Source: Lacrimispora saccharolytica
Lineage (GTDB): Bacteria > Bacillota > Clostridia > Lachnospirales > Lachnospiraceae
Length of the DNA stretch: 64,000 nucleotides
Direction: 5' to 3'
Assembly (NCBI GenBank): GCA_021531795.1
Contig: JADYUL010000008.1
Span: 28,974 to 92,973, forward strand
The position numbers and the translations under genes were made by a program. Below, piece by piece: positions 1 to 9,192 of the stretch (its first letter is position 1; each line of letters opens with the position of its first letter). Under the pieces are notes generated by a model that was given only the letters and a program-made list of their open reading frames with translations, did no database searches and had not been told where the DNA came from.

Positions 1-1
1 G

Positions 2-1222
2 CTTAACAACGGTCCTTCATATAAGAACGCTGAAGAGGAATACAGAGAATACCTGAACAAGGTTCATGCCGAAGAGGAGGCTAAGAAAGCTGAGGAAGAA
101 TCAGCGTCAAAGACCGAATCTGAAGAAGCGAAATTAGAAGCAGAGCTTAAGAAGCTTGAGTCTAAACCGGAGAATGAAGCTAAAGCAACAGAACTTAAGT
201 CTGAGAAGGCGGTGGAGGAGAATAATATATCTGAACCAACCGAATCCAAGACTGCAGATGATGAATCAGAGATTGAGTCAGAGGGCTTCGTAAGCTTCGA
301 GGAATTCGCATCTGAGCCTATAGTCAGCAAGAATAAGAATACCGATACTGCCACAGAAGAAGAGTCTGATAAGAGCATTGAAACTGAGGCAGAGGCAGAT
401 ACTGTAGGGGCTTCATCCGACGATGATAAGACGGATTCACAGGATGTATCACGGGATGAAGAGGACAATACAGTAAGACAGCTTACAAGTGAAGAGTTAG
501 CTCTTTTCCAGGGCTTTATTCAGACTAAGAAGGGTAAGACAGAGCTGGCTAAGTCCCTTGATAATATCAGCTTGGCTTCATATACCGGTAATGTATGTGT
601 AATCGGTGATTCAGCCGAAGAGGCACTCAGTCTTGCCAAGAATGTAATCCAGTATGCCAAGACCACAGACAGCAATTTTGCAGGAAAGGTTGGAAAGGTT
701 AGCGGTGAGTCGTTAAACGGTAAGGATGTTGCGGCTACAGTAGAGAGGATGCAGAATGGCGGTCTCATAGTTGAGAAAGCTTCCGGAATGGATGCCGAGA
801 CCGTAGAGGAATTAGTTAAGACTCTTAATCAGGAGAATCAAGGTATCCTTGTTATTCTTCAGGATGGCAAGAGAGAACTTAGAAAACTCCTAAAGGACAA
901 TGAGAAGCTTGCAGAGATATTCAATGTTGAGATAGAGATTGAGCAGCTAAGCGATGATGCTCTGGTGGCATATGGCAGACAGTATGCTGAACATGAAGAA
1001 TATGCCATTGATGAGATGGGTATCCTTGCTCTTCATACACGTATCGATGAGATGCAGACCAGTGATCATATCGTTACCGTTGCGGATGTTAGGGAGCTTG
1101 TGGATGATGCTATATATCATGCAACCAGATTCTCGCCTAAACACGTGCTGGATATTATCCTTGGAAAGCGATATGATGAAGATGATATGATTATCCTTAA
1201 GGAAAGGGATTTCAATATATAG
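2..1222 (+). CDS. AAA-like domain protein, 5' end cut off by window
   Basis: The frame is open from base 2, so the true start lies outside the window; the GTG at 212 is only an internal in-frame codon. The first ~155 visible residues are a highly charged Glu/Ser/Lys/Ala-rich low-complexity segment. From about nt 470 a folded alpha/beta domain follows: a strand 'NVCVIGDSAEEAL' where a P-loop would sit (no GKS/T), 'GGLIVEKASGM' at the place of a Walker B strand, 'GILVILQDGK' like a sensor strand, and a C-terminal helical lid. I infer a degenerate AAA+ (SpoVK/CbbX-like) module without visible nucleotide-binding residues; an intact ATPase domain could lie upstream. It ends 15 nt before glgB, so probably same transcript. 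Function unknown. Confidence 0.7.
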   Translation, partial: LNNGPSYKNAEEEYREYLNKVHAEEEAKKAEEESASKTESEEAKLEAELKKLESKPENEAKATELKSEKAVEENNISEPTESKTADDESEIESEGFVSFEEFASEPIVSKNKNTDTATEEESDKSIETEAEADTVGASSDDDKTDSQDVSRDEEDNTVRQLTSEELALFQGFIQTKKGKTELAKSLDNISLASYTGNVCVIGDSAEEALSLAKNVIQYAKTTDSNFAGKVGKVSGESLNGKDVAATVERMQNGGLIVEKASGMDAETVEELVKTLNQENQGILVILQDGKRELRKLLKDNEKLAEIFNVEIEIEQLSDDALVAYGRQYAEHEEYAIDEMGILALHTRIDEMQTSDHIVTVADVRELVDDAIYHATRFSPKHVLDIILGKRYDEDDMIILKERDFNI

Positions 1223-1237
1223 CAGGAGGTATTTGCG

Positions 1238-3148
1238 GTGGCAACTAAGAAAGCCGATAACAGGATTGTTATAACAGCCGATGATCAATATCTGTTTGGT
1301 CAGGGAACACATTATGAGATATACAAAAAGCTGGGTGCGCATCCTTCGTTGGAGAAAGGTAAGAAGGGCATAAACTTTGCTGTATGGGCCCCTAATGCCA
1401 AGGAGGTATTCGTTTTCGGTACCTTCAATAACTGGGACGAATGGTCTCATCCCATGAAGAGACTCGGCGAGGGAGGAATCTATTCCGTATTTGTTGAGGG
1501 CGCGACAGTAGGTGACCAGTACAAATATATAATTGTGACACATGATGGCAGACGTCTCTATAAGGCAGACCCCTATGCCAATCATGCACAGATGCGTCCT
1601 GAGACAGCTTCTATAGTTGCTGATATAAGTAAGCTTAAGTGGACTGATGCTGAATGGATGAAGGCAAGAGCCACTAAGGATATGAATGCAGAGCCGATGG
1701 CGATCTATGAATGTCATATTGGCTCATGGATGAAGCATCCAAACGGAGAGGATGCCTTCTATAATTACAGAGAGTTCGCAGACAGAATGGTTGAATATCT
1801 TAAGGAGATGAAGTATACCCATGTAGAACTTATGGGTATTGCCGAATATCCCTTTGACGGTTCCTGGGGATATCAGGTAACGGGCTATTATGCTCCGACT
1901 TCAAGATATGGTACTCCTGAAGACTTTGCATATATGGTTAATCTGTTCCATAAGAACGGAGTGGGAGTAATCCTTGACTGGGTACCGGCTCACTTCCCAA
2001 GAGATGCCCACGGACTTTCGGAATTCGACGGCACCTGTCTATATGAGCATCCTGACAAAAGACTGGGTGAGCATCCTGACTGGGGCACCAAGATATTCAA
2101 TTATGGCAAGAATGAGGTTAAGAACTTCCTTATTGGTAATGCAATATTCTGGGCTAAGGAATTCCATATAGACGGACTCAGAGTGGATGCTGTAGCATCG
2201 ATGCTTTATTTAGACTACGGCAGACAGGCAGGTCAGTGGTTGCCCAATAAGTACGGTGGCAATGAGAACCTGGATGCAATTGAGTTCTTCAGACATCTTA
2301 ACAGTATTATTCATAAGGAGTGTCCCGGAATTCTTACAATTGCCGAGGAATCTACTGCATGGCCTAATATTACCGCAAAACCCGAGGATGGCGGTCTTGG
2401 CTTTGATTTCAAGTGGAATATGGGCTGGATGCACGACTTCTGTGAATATATGAAGTTAGATCCTATATACAAGAAGTATAATCATCATGCGATGACCTTT
2501 GCTATGAGCTACAATAATTCAGAGAATTATATACTTCCTCTGTCACATGATGAAGTGGTTCACCTCAAGTGCTCTATGGTAGAGAAGATGCCCGGTTATA
2601 AGATTGATAAGTATGCTAATCTGAGAGCCGGCTATACCTTTATGTTCGGTCACTGTGGTAAGAAGTTATTGTTCCAGGGACAGGACTTCGCTCAGGAGCG
2701 AGAGTGGAGTGAGGCACGAGAGCTTGACTGGTTCCTGCTTGGTGAGGAGCTCAACCGCGGCATGCATGATTATATGAAGGAACTCCTTAATCTCTACAGG
2801 AAGAGCAGATGCCTGTGGGAGGTTGATAATGATTGGACCTGCTTTGAGTGGGTCAACTGTGATGATAATGAGAACAGTGTATACAGTTTTATCAGAAAGA
2901 GCGTAGACGGCAAGAAGAAGCTGTTGTTTATCTTCAACTTCACACCAATTAAGCGAGAGAATTATACAGTTGGTGTTCCGGGAAGAAAGAAGGCAAAGCT
3001 CATCCTCAATTCCGATGATAAGCGTTTCGCAGGCTTTGGCAATGAGATAGATGAGGTTGTAACACCTGTTAAGGACACCTGTGATTACAGACCTTATAAG
3101 CTGACACTTACATTACCACCCCTCAGCGCCCAGGTATATGAGATTTAA
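1238..3148 (+). CDS. glgB: 1,4-alpha-glucan branching enzyme
   Basis: Makes alpha-1,6 branches in glycogen by cutting alpha-1,4 chains and transferring them; cytosolic, GH13 family. Start is GTG with AGGAGG 9 nt upstream. An N-terminal CBM48-type beta-sandwich ('FAVWAPNAKEVFVFGTFNNWDEW') precedes the (beta/alpha)8 barrel. Catalytic motifs are intact: 'GLRVDAVASMLYLDY' (nucleophile Asp), 'TIAEESTAWP' (acid/base Glu) and 'LPLSHDEVVH' (third Asp). Ends with the usual all-beta C-terminal domain. At 636 residues it is in the normal size range for GlgB lacking the extra N1 module. A strong hairpin terminator follows, so it closes its transcript. No other glycogen genes are adjacent; the GH13 hydrolase at 61.6 kb and pgi at 29 kb are functional partners elsewhere in the window. 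Confidence 0.96.
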   Translation: MATKKADNRIVITADDQYLFGQGTHYEIYKKLGAHPSLEKGKKGINFAVWAPNAKEVFVFGTFNNWDEWSHPMKRLGEGGIYSVFVEGATVGDQYKYIIVTHDGRRLYKADPYANHAQMRPETASIVADISKLKWTDAEWMKARATKDMNAEPMAIYECHIGSWMKHPNGEDAFYNYREFADRMVEYLKEMKYTHVELMGIAEYPFDGSWGYQVTGYYAPTSRYGTPEDFAYMVNLFHKNGVGVILDWVPAHFPRDAHGLSEFDGTCLYEHPDKRLGEHPDWGTKIFNYGKNEVKNFLIGNAIFWAKEFHIDGLRVDAVASMLYLDYGRQAGQWLPNKYGGNENLDAIEFFRHLNSIIHKECPGILTIAEESTAWPNITAKPEDGGLGFDFKWNMGWMHDFCEYMKLDPIYKKYNHHAMTFAMSYNNSENYILPLSHDEVVHLKCSMVEKMPGYKIDKYANLRAGYTFMFGHCGKKLLFQGQDFAQEREWSEARELDWFLLGEELNRGMHDYMKELLNLYRKSRCLWEVDNDWTCFEWVNCDDNENSVYSFIRKSVDGKKKLLFIFNFTPIKRENYTVGVPGRKKAKLILNSDDKRFAGFGNEIDEVVTPVKDTCDYRPYKLTLTLPPLSAQVYEI

Positions 3149-3208
3149 CCAATCTTATTGTATTTGACTAAGGGTGATAGTTAAGAACAAATACAAATTA
3201 TCCGAAAT

Positions 3209-3242
3209 AAAGAGTGAACGGTTTTCGTTCACTCTTTATTTT
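3209..3242 (+). terminator. Rho-independent terminator after glgB
   Basis: Inverted repeat AAAGAGTGAACG / CGTTCACTCTTT (3209-3220 and 3226-3237, loop GTTTT) followed by ATTTTTTAT. It lies inside an open frame that extends upstream of the next gene, which argues that the next gene starts after it, at ATG 3282. Confidence 0.9.
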
Positions 3243-3281
3243 TTATGTGCAACGGGTGGCTCTTGCTTAAAAGGATTAATT

Positions 3282-6050
3282 ATGAGAATAGATGCAGACG
3301 TAAACAACGCAATCAGAGAATACGGCAGACAGGTAGAATTCAGTCGTAGCAACAAGACACAGGAAGGCAGTACGGTCGCAAGACTTAACCTGGGAAGTAG
3401 GAAATACATTGATGAACAATACGGTATGGATACAGAGCGTAGAATGTCTGTCGATGATTTCTTGGGTGAGAACGCCTATATGGATACTAAGAGCCTGAAG
3501 GACAGAATGATTGTCATGACCAATACCATGTCCCCTGAGGACTTAGAGCGTGCCTATAAGGACGGCTTTGACATATCGAGTATGACTGTAGAGGAATCGG
3601 TAACCATTCTTGACCATATCAAGGCAGTGATGGCCAAATCGGGCAGCGTAATTGCGGGTTATAATGACGATATTGACAGTTCAGTCCTTAAGGAGGTTAC
3701 AGGTGATACCTTGTCAGATGAGGATATAGCCAGAGCGCTTAAGGAAAGCGATCTTCCTGACAGTGAGGAGAATATCAAAGAGATCAAGGATGCGTATGAC
3801 ATCATTAAAGATATAGACAGCTTCTCCGATTCTTCCGTTAGCTTCATGATCCGCAATCGTTTATCTCCCACAATAGAGAATATCTATATGGCAAGATATT
3901 CTGCAACTGAGGTTAATAAATCGGGAAGTGGTCAGTACTTCGCCACAGAGAAGGGCTATCTTGCGAAAAAAGGAAGTATTGAGGATATTGATAAATTAAA
4001 CTTAGAGATTGAGAAGACTATAGCTGACTTCTATCCGGAAAGGGACACCGTAAGTAAACAAGAGCTTTCAGAGGGAAGGTGGCTTATAAGTAACGGTCTT
4101 ACCCTTACAGAGGAAAACCTAAATCAATACAGGTTAGTCAGTTCTCTTACTTTTCCCATAAGGGCGGATAAGATAATTAAGACATCTATCAATGCGATGC
4201 TTAGCGGTCTTGCGGCGGTTAAGGGCGACCTTACGATGGATGACAGTATATATGAGAGAGCGGAAAAAAGGCTTGGTGAGATTGAGGGAAGGCTGAATAC
4301 TGTCAAGACTACACTTAAGCTGTCCCTTGACGCTTCAATCCGTGCCCAGAAACAGGATGAGGGCCGCATCAGTGACCTTATGGATGAAATCAGCCTGCTT
4401 GAGAAAGAGGAGCAGGAGCTAAGGAATTTGTTCCTAAGTAATGGTAGCGATGATGTTGATACAGTTAATATTAAGGCCGACCTCTACACAGAGACCAATG
4501 ATTACCTGACAAGACTGCCCTTCCTTCCGGCGGCTACACTCGGCAGACTGAGTGTGGAGAGCAGTGAAATAACACTTAGGGGAATTGTTGATGAGGGTAC
4601 TCTTCTTAAGCAGAAATATGACCTGTTAAGCAATACTTACGAGACGGTCAAAACCGAGGTAAGAAAGGACTTAGGCGACAGCATAGCCAAGGCCTTCAAC
4701 AACATTGATGACATTCTTAATGATATGAACCTTGACATCTCTGAAGAAAACAGAAGGGCTGTCAGGATTCTTGGATACAACAGTATGGTGATAACTAAGG
4801 AGAATCTGCGCAATGTCAGAGAGGTTGACGCTCAGGTACAGAGTCTCATTAACAGGATGAAGCCTGCCACAGTTCTTCAGATGATAAGAGAGGGTATCAA
4901 TCCCCTCGATATGAATATAACTGAGGTTATGGGCAAGTTGGATGAGCTTGATATGGCTCCCGACAGACGAAATGAGAGCATGTCCCGCTTCCTGTATAAG
5001 CTTGATAAGAGTAAGGAAATAACTGAGAGTGAGAGAGAGTCATATGTCGGTATCTACAGGCTGGTAAACAACTTAAAGAGCGAGGATTACGCTGCACTCG
5101 GAAGAGTCCTTGAAGCGGGTGAGGAGCTTACACTACGCAATGTCCTTAAGGAAATCAGAAGTGAGAAGAGAAGCTATGATGTTAAGATAGACGACAGCTT
5201 CGGTCTGCTTGACAGTACGGTGGGCGATATTAACAGTATTTCCGCCCAGATAGAGGCAGCCTTCGCGGGTGAGCACAGGCAGGAGAATGAGGAGCTTAAC
5301 AGAGAGTACGAGAAGCAGGCAGCGGAGAATATGAAGGAAGCAGCAAGCGCAGATGAAGCGGTTTATGAGGCTCTTAAGGGCTTGAATGTCGCGGTTACTC
5401 CCGCCAATCTGTCTGCAATGAGTGAATATATGACGGCTCCGGGCTCATTTATAAGGAATCTGCTTAAGCTTACCGGGTCTTCCGATGAGATATCAGGAAG
5501 CAACTATGAGGAGGAACTGTTAAATAAGATTAACGACCTCTTTGAGAGCATGAACGATAAGGAGAGTACACAGAAGAGCTACGACGACCTCCTGGATACC
5601 ATGACAGAAATAATGTCGAATGCAACTATTGACATGTCAGGAGATGGCAAAACGATAGATATTCGCACCATGACCCTCATGTATAAGCAGATAGCTCTGA
5701 ACACTCAGGCTTCCATCAATGAGAACTACCACATTCCGGTCGTAATCGGTGACAGCATAACAGACATAAACCTTACCGTGATCAGTGACAGCGACAACCC
5801 CGGTGCGGATATTAAGATGGATATGGGACAAAGCGCTCTGATTGAGGCTCATATTACTCTAAGAGATGGTAAGGTTAAGCTGACTCACAGGTCAGTTGAC
5901 GAAGAAGGCGGGGAATTCATAAAACGAATAGAGGGCGTTTTTGCTAAAAAATGCAGTGAAATGACCGATATAAATAGTGTAGATAGCAGTGTTAACAGTC
6001 TTTACAGGCTGGCTAAGGTCTACATTGAAGCAGTTAAAGAAGAAGGTTAA
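3282..6050 (+). CDS. 922-residue helical protein of unknown function in the flagellin operon
   Basis: I do not recognise a known function; it vaguely recalls the DUF6240-type proteins of flagellated Lachnospiraceae, from memory only. The frame opens earlier (3174) but that stretch encodes a terminator; ATG 3282 has AAGGA 7 nt upstream and is preferred. The protein is acidic, nearly all helical, without signal peptide or membrane segments. It has repeated helix-loop units with recurrent phrases such as 'TLEELNQYRLV', 'VTKENLRNVREV', 'VTPANLSAMSEYM' spaced through the chain, each following a short helix, suggesting internal repeats. The last ~140 residues ('IPVVIGDSITDINLTVISD...ALIEAHITLRDGKVKL') form a beta-rich domain reminiscent of the C-terminal domain of flagellar hook-length control protein FliK. 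It ends 14 nt before flagellin. A flagellar secretion or assembly role is inferred. Confidence 0.85.
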   Translation: MRIDADVNNAIREYGRQVEFSRSNKTQEGSTVARLNLGSRKYIDEQYGMDTERRMSVDDFLGENAYMDTKSLKDRMIVMTNTMSPEDLERAYKDGFDISSMTVEESVTILDHIKAVMAKSGSVIAGYNDDIDSSVLKEVTGDTLSDEDIARALKESDLPDSEENIKEIKDAYDIIKDIDSFSDSSVSFMIRNRLSPTIENIYMARYSATEVNKSGSGQYFATEKGYLAKKGSIEDIDKLNLEIEKTIADFYPERDTVSKQELSEGRWLISNGLTLTEENLNQYRLVSSLTFPIRADKIIKTSINAMLSGLAAVKGDLTMDDSIYERAEKRLGEIEGRLNTVKTTLKLSLDASIRAQKQDEGRISDLMDEISLLEKEEQELRNLFLSNGSDDVDTVNIKADLYTETNDYLTRLPFLPAATLGRLSVESSEITLRGIVDEGTLLKQKYDLLSNTYETVKTEVRKDLGDSIAKAFNNIDDILNDMNLDISEENRRAVRILGYNSMVITKENLRNVREVDAQVQSLINRMKPATVLQMIREGINPLDMNITEVMGKLDELDMAPDRRNESMSRFLYKLDKSKEITESERESYVGIYRLVNNLKSEDYAALGRVLEAGEELTLRNVLKEIRSEKRSYDVKIDDSFGLLDSTVGDINSISAQIEAAFAGEHRQENEELNREYEKQAAENMKEAASADEAVYEALKGLNVAVTPANLSAMSEYMTAPGSFIRNLLKLTGSSDEISGSNYEEELLNKINDLFESMNDKESTQKSYDDLLDTMTEIMSNATIDMSGDGKTIDIRTMTLMYKQIALNTQASINENYHIPVVIGDSITDINLTVISDSDNPGADIKMDMGQSALIEAHITLRDGKVKLTHRSVDEEGGEFIKRIEGVFAKKCSEMTDINSVDSSVNSLYRLAKVYIEAVKEEG
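5945..5971 (+). promoter_or_regulatory. Sigma-28 (SigD/FliA) type promoter for flagellin
   Basis: TAAA (5945-5948), 15-nt spacer, ACCGATAT (5964-5971), against the family consensus TAAA-N15-GCCGATAA: two mismatches. It lies in the 3' end of the upstream gene, about 95 bases before the flagellin ATG, exactly where a late flagellar promoter is expected. Confidence 0.7.
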
Positions 6051-6064
6051 TTGGAGGATACCTT

Positions 6065-7285
6065 ATGAGCATGAAGATTAATTACAATTCGTCAGCTATC
6101 ATCGCGAACAATTCGCTTAAGATGAACGACAAGAAGCTGACAATTTCTCTGGAGAGACTGTCTTCCGGCTATAAGATTAACAGCGCGAAGGATAACGCTG
6201 CGGGACTTGCCATTTCCAGAAGAATGAATGCTCAGATTAAGGGATTGAAGGTCGCTTCTCAGGATGCCAAGGATGGTACATCTGTTATTGAGATTGCAGA
6301 CGGAGCGTTGTCAGAGGTACATGACATATTACAGAGAATGAATGAGCTGGCTGTTAAGGCAGCGAACGGAACACTTAACGACGAGGACAGAGAGGCCTGC
6401 CAGCAGGAGATTGATTCGCTTGCTGAGGAGATTGACAGAATCGGAGAGACCACAGAATACAATGGTCAGCAGCTGTTCACGGGTAAGTTTGATTACAAGG
6501 GATATACTACAGATAAGGGAATCAAGGTAGATTATTACTCGGATGATGTGGATACGGGTGTATATAAGCTTAGCCTGAACGAAATAGAATTTGAACTGAA
6601 TGCTGACGGTGATTATGAGGTTAAGAGCGTAGGTGGCAATACAGCCTGTGAGGTTAATATAACAAATCCAAGCGGCAAAACAGAGACTCTTACGGTGAGC
6701 GGAGATCCTTACCATCTGACACTCAAGGGTGACAGTGGAGATGAGATTAAGCTTGATACGTCGGCAAAATATAATGATTATTTACAGTCGGGTGGCAATA
6801 AGACAGAACCCACGGTATCAATAGATATGGGTAAAGATCTTGAACTTGAACTTAAGGGATACGGCGCTATGACCATACAGGTTGGTGCCAATGAGGGTCA
6901 GGATATTGATATCAGATTCCCGAAGATGTCCTTAGAGACTCTCGGCTTCAAAAACCAGGATTCGGATTCGACCAAGGATATGAAGCTCTCTGTAGCAACA
7001 GAGACAGGTGCCAGGAAGTCGATTGAACTCATCTCCAAGGGTATTAGCTTTATCTCGGATATGAGGAGTAAGCTTGGTGCATATCAGAACAGACTTGAGC
7101 ATACACAGAATAACCTTGCAACCAGTGAAGAGAATGTGACAAGTGCATATTCAAGAATTATGGATACAGACATGGCTGAAGAGATGACAGAGTATTCAAA
7201 CCTTCAGGTTATCAACCAGGCTGCAACCGCAATTCTTGCACAGGCCAACGAGCGTCCCTCACAGATGCTTCAGCTGCTGCAGTAA
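6065..7285 (+). CDS. hag: Flagellin
   Basis: Filament subunit, exported by the flagellar type III system and polymerised outside the cell. The N-terminal D0/D1 region (residues ~1-140) has the hallmark 'LSSGYKINSAKDNAAGLAISRRM' helix pattern and the C-terminal D1/D0 region (~310-406) ends 'AILAQANERPSQMLQLLQ' as in most flagellins. Between them lies a ~170-residue variable domain rich in beta strands, the surface-exposed part. 406 residues is medium size for flagellin. Start ATG 6065 has TGGAGGA 6 nt upstream; a second ATG two codons later (6071) is possible. A sigma-28-type promoter precedes it and FliS follows at 12 nt, so filament and chaperone are made together. Confidence 0.96.
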   Translation: MSMKINYNSSAIIANNSLKMNDKKLTISLERLSSGYKINSAKDNAAGLAISRRMNAQIKGLKVASQDAKDGTSVIEIADGALSEVHDILQRMNELAVKAANGTLNDEDREACQQEIDSLAEEIDRIGETTEYNGQQLFTGKFDYKGYTTDKGIKVDYYSDDVDTGVYKLSLNEIEFELNADGDYEVKSVGGNTACEVNITNPSGKTETLTVSGDPYHLTLKGDSGDEIKLDTSAKYNDYLQSGGNKTEPTVSIDMGKDLELELKGYGAMTIQVGANEGQDIDIRFPKMSLETLGFKNQDSDSTKDMKLSVATETGARKSIELISKGISFISDMRSKLGAYQNRLEHTQNNLATSEENVTSAYSRIMDTDMAEEMTEYSNLQVINQAATAILAQANERPSQMLQLLQ

Positions 7286-7297
7286 CAGATAAAGAAA

Positions 7298-7762
7298 ATG
7301 GATAAGCTAAAGATTCAGGAATATACATTAAGAATTAGTCAGGCCAATCCCACGGAGCTTACAGTAATCCTCTATGAGATTACGCTTGAATACATAGGTG
7401 AAGCTATTCTATTAAGGGGTGAGGATGTATCACCCCTTAGAAGTGCGCTTGCCTGTGTAGAGGAGCTGCAGCACAATCTTCATATGGAATATGAGCTGGC
7501 ACGTAACCTCAACAGGCTCTATATCTTCTGGAAACAGCAGATAAGGAATGCTCTGACATCAGGCGATTATTCGGGAATCGAGATTGTGAAGAATGAGCTT
7601 ACAAGACTTCACGATTCCTATAAAGCCATAGAGACAGAGGATAAGAGCAGACCTGTTATGGAGAATACCCAGAAGATATTCTCCGGCCTTACCTATGGTA
7701 AGAACAGTGCTTTGCTTGATAATATTTCCACGGAAGTCCATTCGCGGGGATATATGGTATAA
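7298..7762 (+). CDS. fliS: FliS-like flagellin export chaperone
   Basis: FliS binds the C-terminal helices of flagellin in the cytoplasm and prevents premature polymerisation. The 154-residue protein starts with the family pattern 'YTLRISQANPTELTVILYE' (compare Y-x5-T-A-S-P-x-E-L-x2-M-L-Y-D), followed by a helical bundle; 'LARNLNRLYIFWKQQI' matches the third FliS helix. It is somewhat longer than most FliS (about 125-135 residues) because of a C-terminal tail of ~25 residues. Position 12 nt after flagellin supports the call. Shine-Dalgarno is weak (AAAGAAA), so coupling to flagellin translation is likely. The extended -10 box of the next gene overlaps its stop codon. Confidence 0.85.
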   Translation: MDKLKIQEYTLRISQANPTELTVILYEITLEYIGEAILLRGEDVSPLRSALACVEELQHNLHMEYELARNLNRLYIFWKQQIRNALTSGDYSGIEIVKNELTRLHDSYKAIETEDKSRPVMENTQKIFSGLTYGKNSALLDNISTEVHSRGYMV

Positions 7763-7763
7763 T
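7755..7763 (+). promoter_or_regulatory. Extended -10 promoter for aldehyde dehydrogenase
   Basis: TGGTATAAT: TG (7755-7756), one base, perfect TATAAT (7758-7763). No good -35. It overlaps the stop codon of fliS; leader to ATG 7785 is about 15 nt and contains TTTGGAGG. Confidence 0.65.
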
Positions 7764-7784
7764 AGCAGTAGGTTTGGAGGAAAT

Positions 7785-9110
7785 ATGGAACTTGCTACTA
7801 TTGTAAAATCACAGAAGGAATACTTTAACAGAGGCAGTACACTCAGTAATGCAGCAAGAAAGCGTGCTTTGGAGAAATTGCTTGATTCAATTATGCTGAA
7901 CGAGCAGGCCATATACGCGGCACTTAATGCAGATCTGGGCAAGTCAAGGCAGGAAGCGGAAATGATGGAAGTAGGACCTGTTATTGCCTCTATTCGTTAT
8001 GCCATTAAGAATCTGGATAAGTGGAATAAGATTAAGAAGGTGAAGACTCCATTATTCCTCTTCCCCGGTAAGAGTACGATTCATCGTGAGCCCTACGGCT
8101 GTGTGCTCATCATGTCACCCTGGAACTATCCGTTCTATCTGGCACTTCATCCACTGGTGTCAGCAATAGCTGCCGGCAACTGTGTGGTACTGAAGACCTC
8201 CAAGAAGAGTCCGGCCACTTCAGGGATTGTGGTTGACATAATAAATTCAACTTTTGAGAGAACATATGTATATGCCATTGACCAGGTACTTGGTTATGAT
8301 GATATCGTAAAGCAGAAATATGATTATATCTTCTTTACCGGCAATGAGAGAGTGGGCAAGAGTGTTATGCGCTCCGCATCAGAGGAGCTGATCCCGGTAA
8401 CCTTGGAGCTTGGAGGCAAGTCCCCCTGTATCGTTGATTCGACAGCCAATATACAGATTGCGGCACGTAAGATTATGTGGGGCAAGCTCTGTAATGCGGG
8501 ACAGACCTGTGTTGCACCCGATTATGTAATTATCCATTCTTCCGTAAAGGATGAATTCATCAAAGCCTGCAGACAATATGTAAGGGAACATATCGGAGAT
8601 CCGTTTAACTGTGAGCAATATTGTAAGATAATATCTCTCCATCACTTCATGAGAATCATGAATCTGATCGATAGGGAGGAAGAGGTGATAGGCGGAAGAG
8701 GAGATGATAAGAGATTGATCATTGAACCGACCCTTCTGCCTCAGGCGACCTTTGATTCGCCATGCATGAAGAGCGAGATCTTCGGACCGGTGCTTCCTAT
8801 AATCACCTTCGAGGATGCTGATGAGCTTCTGTGGGTACTTAAGGATAAGCCAAAACCATTGGCGCTCTATATATTCAGTAACAGCAGGGAGTTCGCGGAC
8901 TTATTCATTAACAATCTCTCCTTTGGCGGCGGTTGTGTCAACGATGTAATTATGCATGTAAGTAATGAGGAGCTTCCTTTTGGAGGAATCGGAGCAAGCG
9001 GAATGGGAAGAGTAAACGGCAAGTACGGCTTCGACACCTTTACACATGAGAAGGGAATATATACGGTAGGAATTCATTCGGATATCGCATTGAGATATCC
9101 AACATACTAA
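7785..9110 (+). CDS. NAD(P)-dependent aldehyde dehydrogenase (fatty/aromatic aldehyde type)
   Basis: Oxidises an aldehyde to the acid with NAD(P). Start ATG 7785 is chosen because TTTGGAGG lies 6 nt upstream; the frame extends further up only through the fliS gene. 441 residues is typical of the short ALDH3-like branch. Visible motifs: 'IMSPWNYPF' and 'VLKTSKKSPATS' (cofactor cleft), 'FFTGNERVGKSVM', the general base Glu208 in 'LELGGKSP', nucleophile Cys242 in 'NAGQTCVAPDY', and 'EIFGPVLPI'. Substrate cannot be read from sequence; medium-chain, aromatic and long-chain aldehydes are all used in this branch. It is a single gene with its own promoter and a strong terminator; neighbours give no pathway clue. 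Confidence 0.93.
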   Translation: MELATIVKSQKEYFNRGSTLSNAARKRALEKLLDSIMLNEQAIYAALNADLGKSRQEAEMMEVGPVIASIRYAIKNLDKWNKIKKVKTPLFLFPGKSTIHREPYGCVLIMSPWNYPFYLALHPLVSAIAAGNCVVLKTSKKSPATSGIVVDIINSTFERTYVYAIDQVLGYDDIVKQKYDYIFFTGNERVGKSVMRSASEELIPVTLELGGKSPCIVDSTANIQIAARKIMWGKLCNAGQTCVAPDYVIIHSSVKDEFIKACRQYVREHIGDPFNCEQYCKIISLHHFMRIMNLIDREEEVIGGRGDDKRLIIEPTLLPQATFDSPCMKSEIFGPVLPIITFEDADELLWVLKDKPKPLALYIFSNSREFADLFINNLSFGGGCVNDVIMHVSNEELPFGGIGASGMGRVNGKYGFDTFTHEKGIYTVGIHSDIALRYPTY

Positions 9111-9156
9111 AATAATAACCCGGTACTTATTACAGGTACCGGGTTATTATTATATA
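9111..9156. terminator. Bidirectional terminator
   Basis: AATAATAACCCGGTAC (9111-9126) pairs with GTACCGGGTTATTATT (9136-9151). A/T runs on both sides let it serve the aldehyde dehydrogenase (+) and the convergent phosphatase gene (-). Confidence 0.85.
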
Positions 9157-9192
9157 CAGAAACAAATTATCATAAGAAACGATATCTTGGGA

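Noticed and set aside
947..1717. 256-codon open frame on the minus strand opposite glgB
   Set aside because: Shadow of two well-supported plus-strand genes; Cys/Ile-rich random composition and no SD.
3182..3208. Sigma-28-like TAAG-N15-TCCGAAAT before the 922-residue gene
   Set aside because: Several mismatches, and the start site would fall inside the glgB terminator stem.
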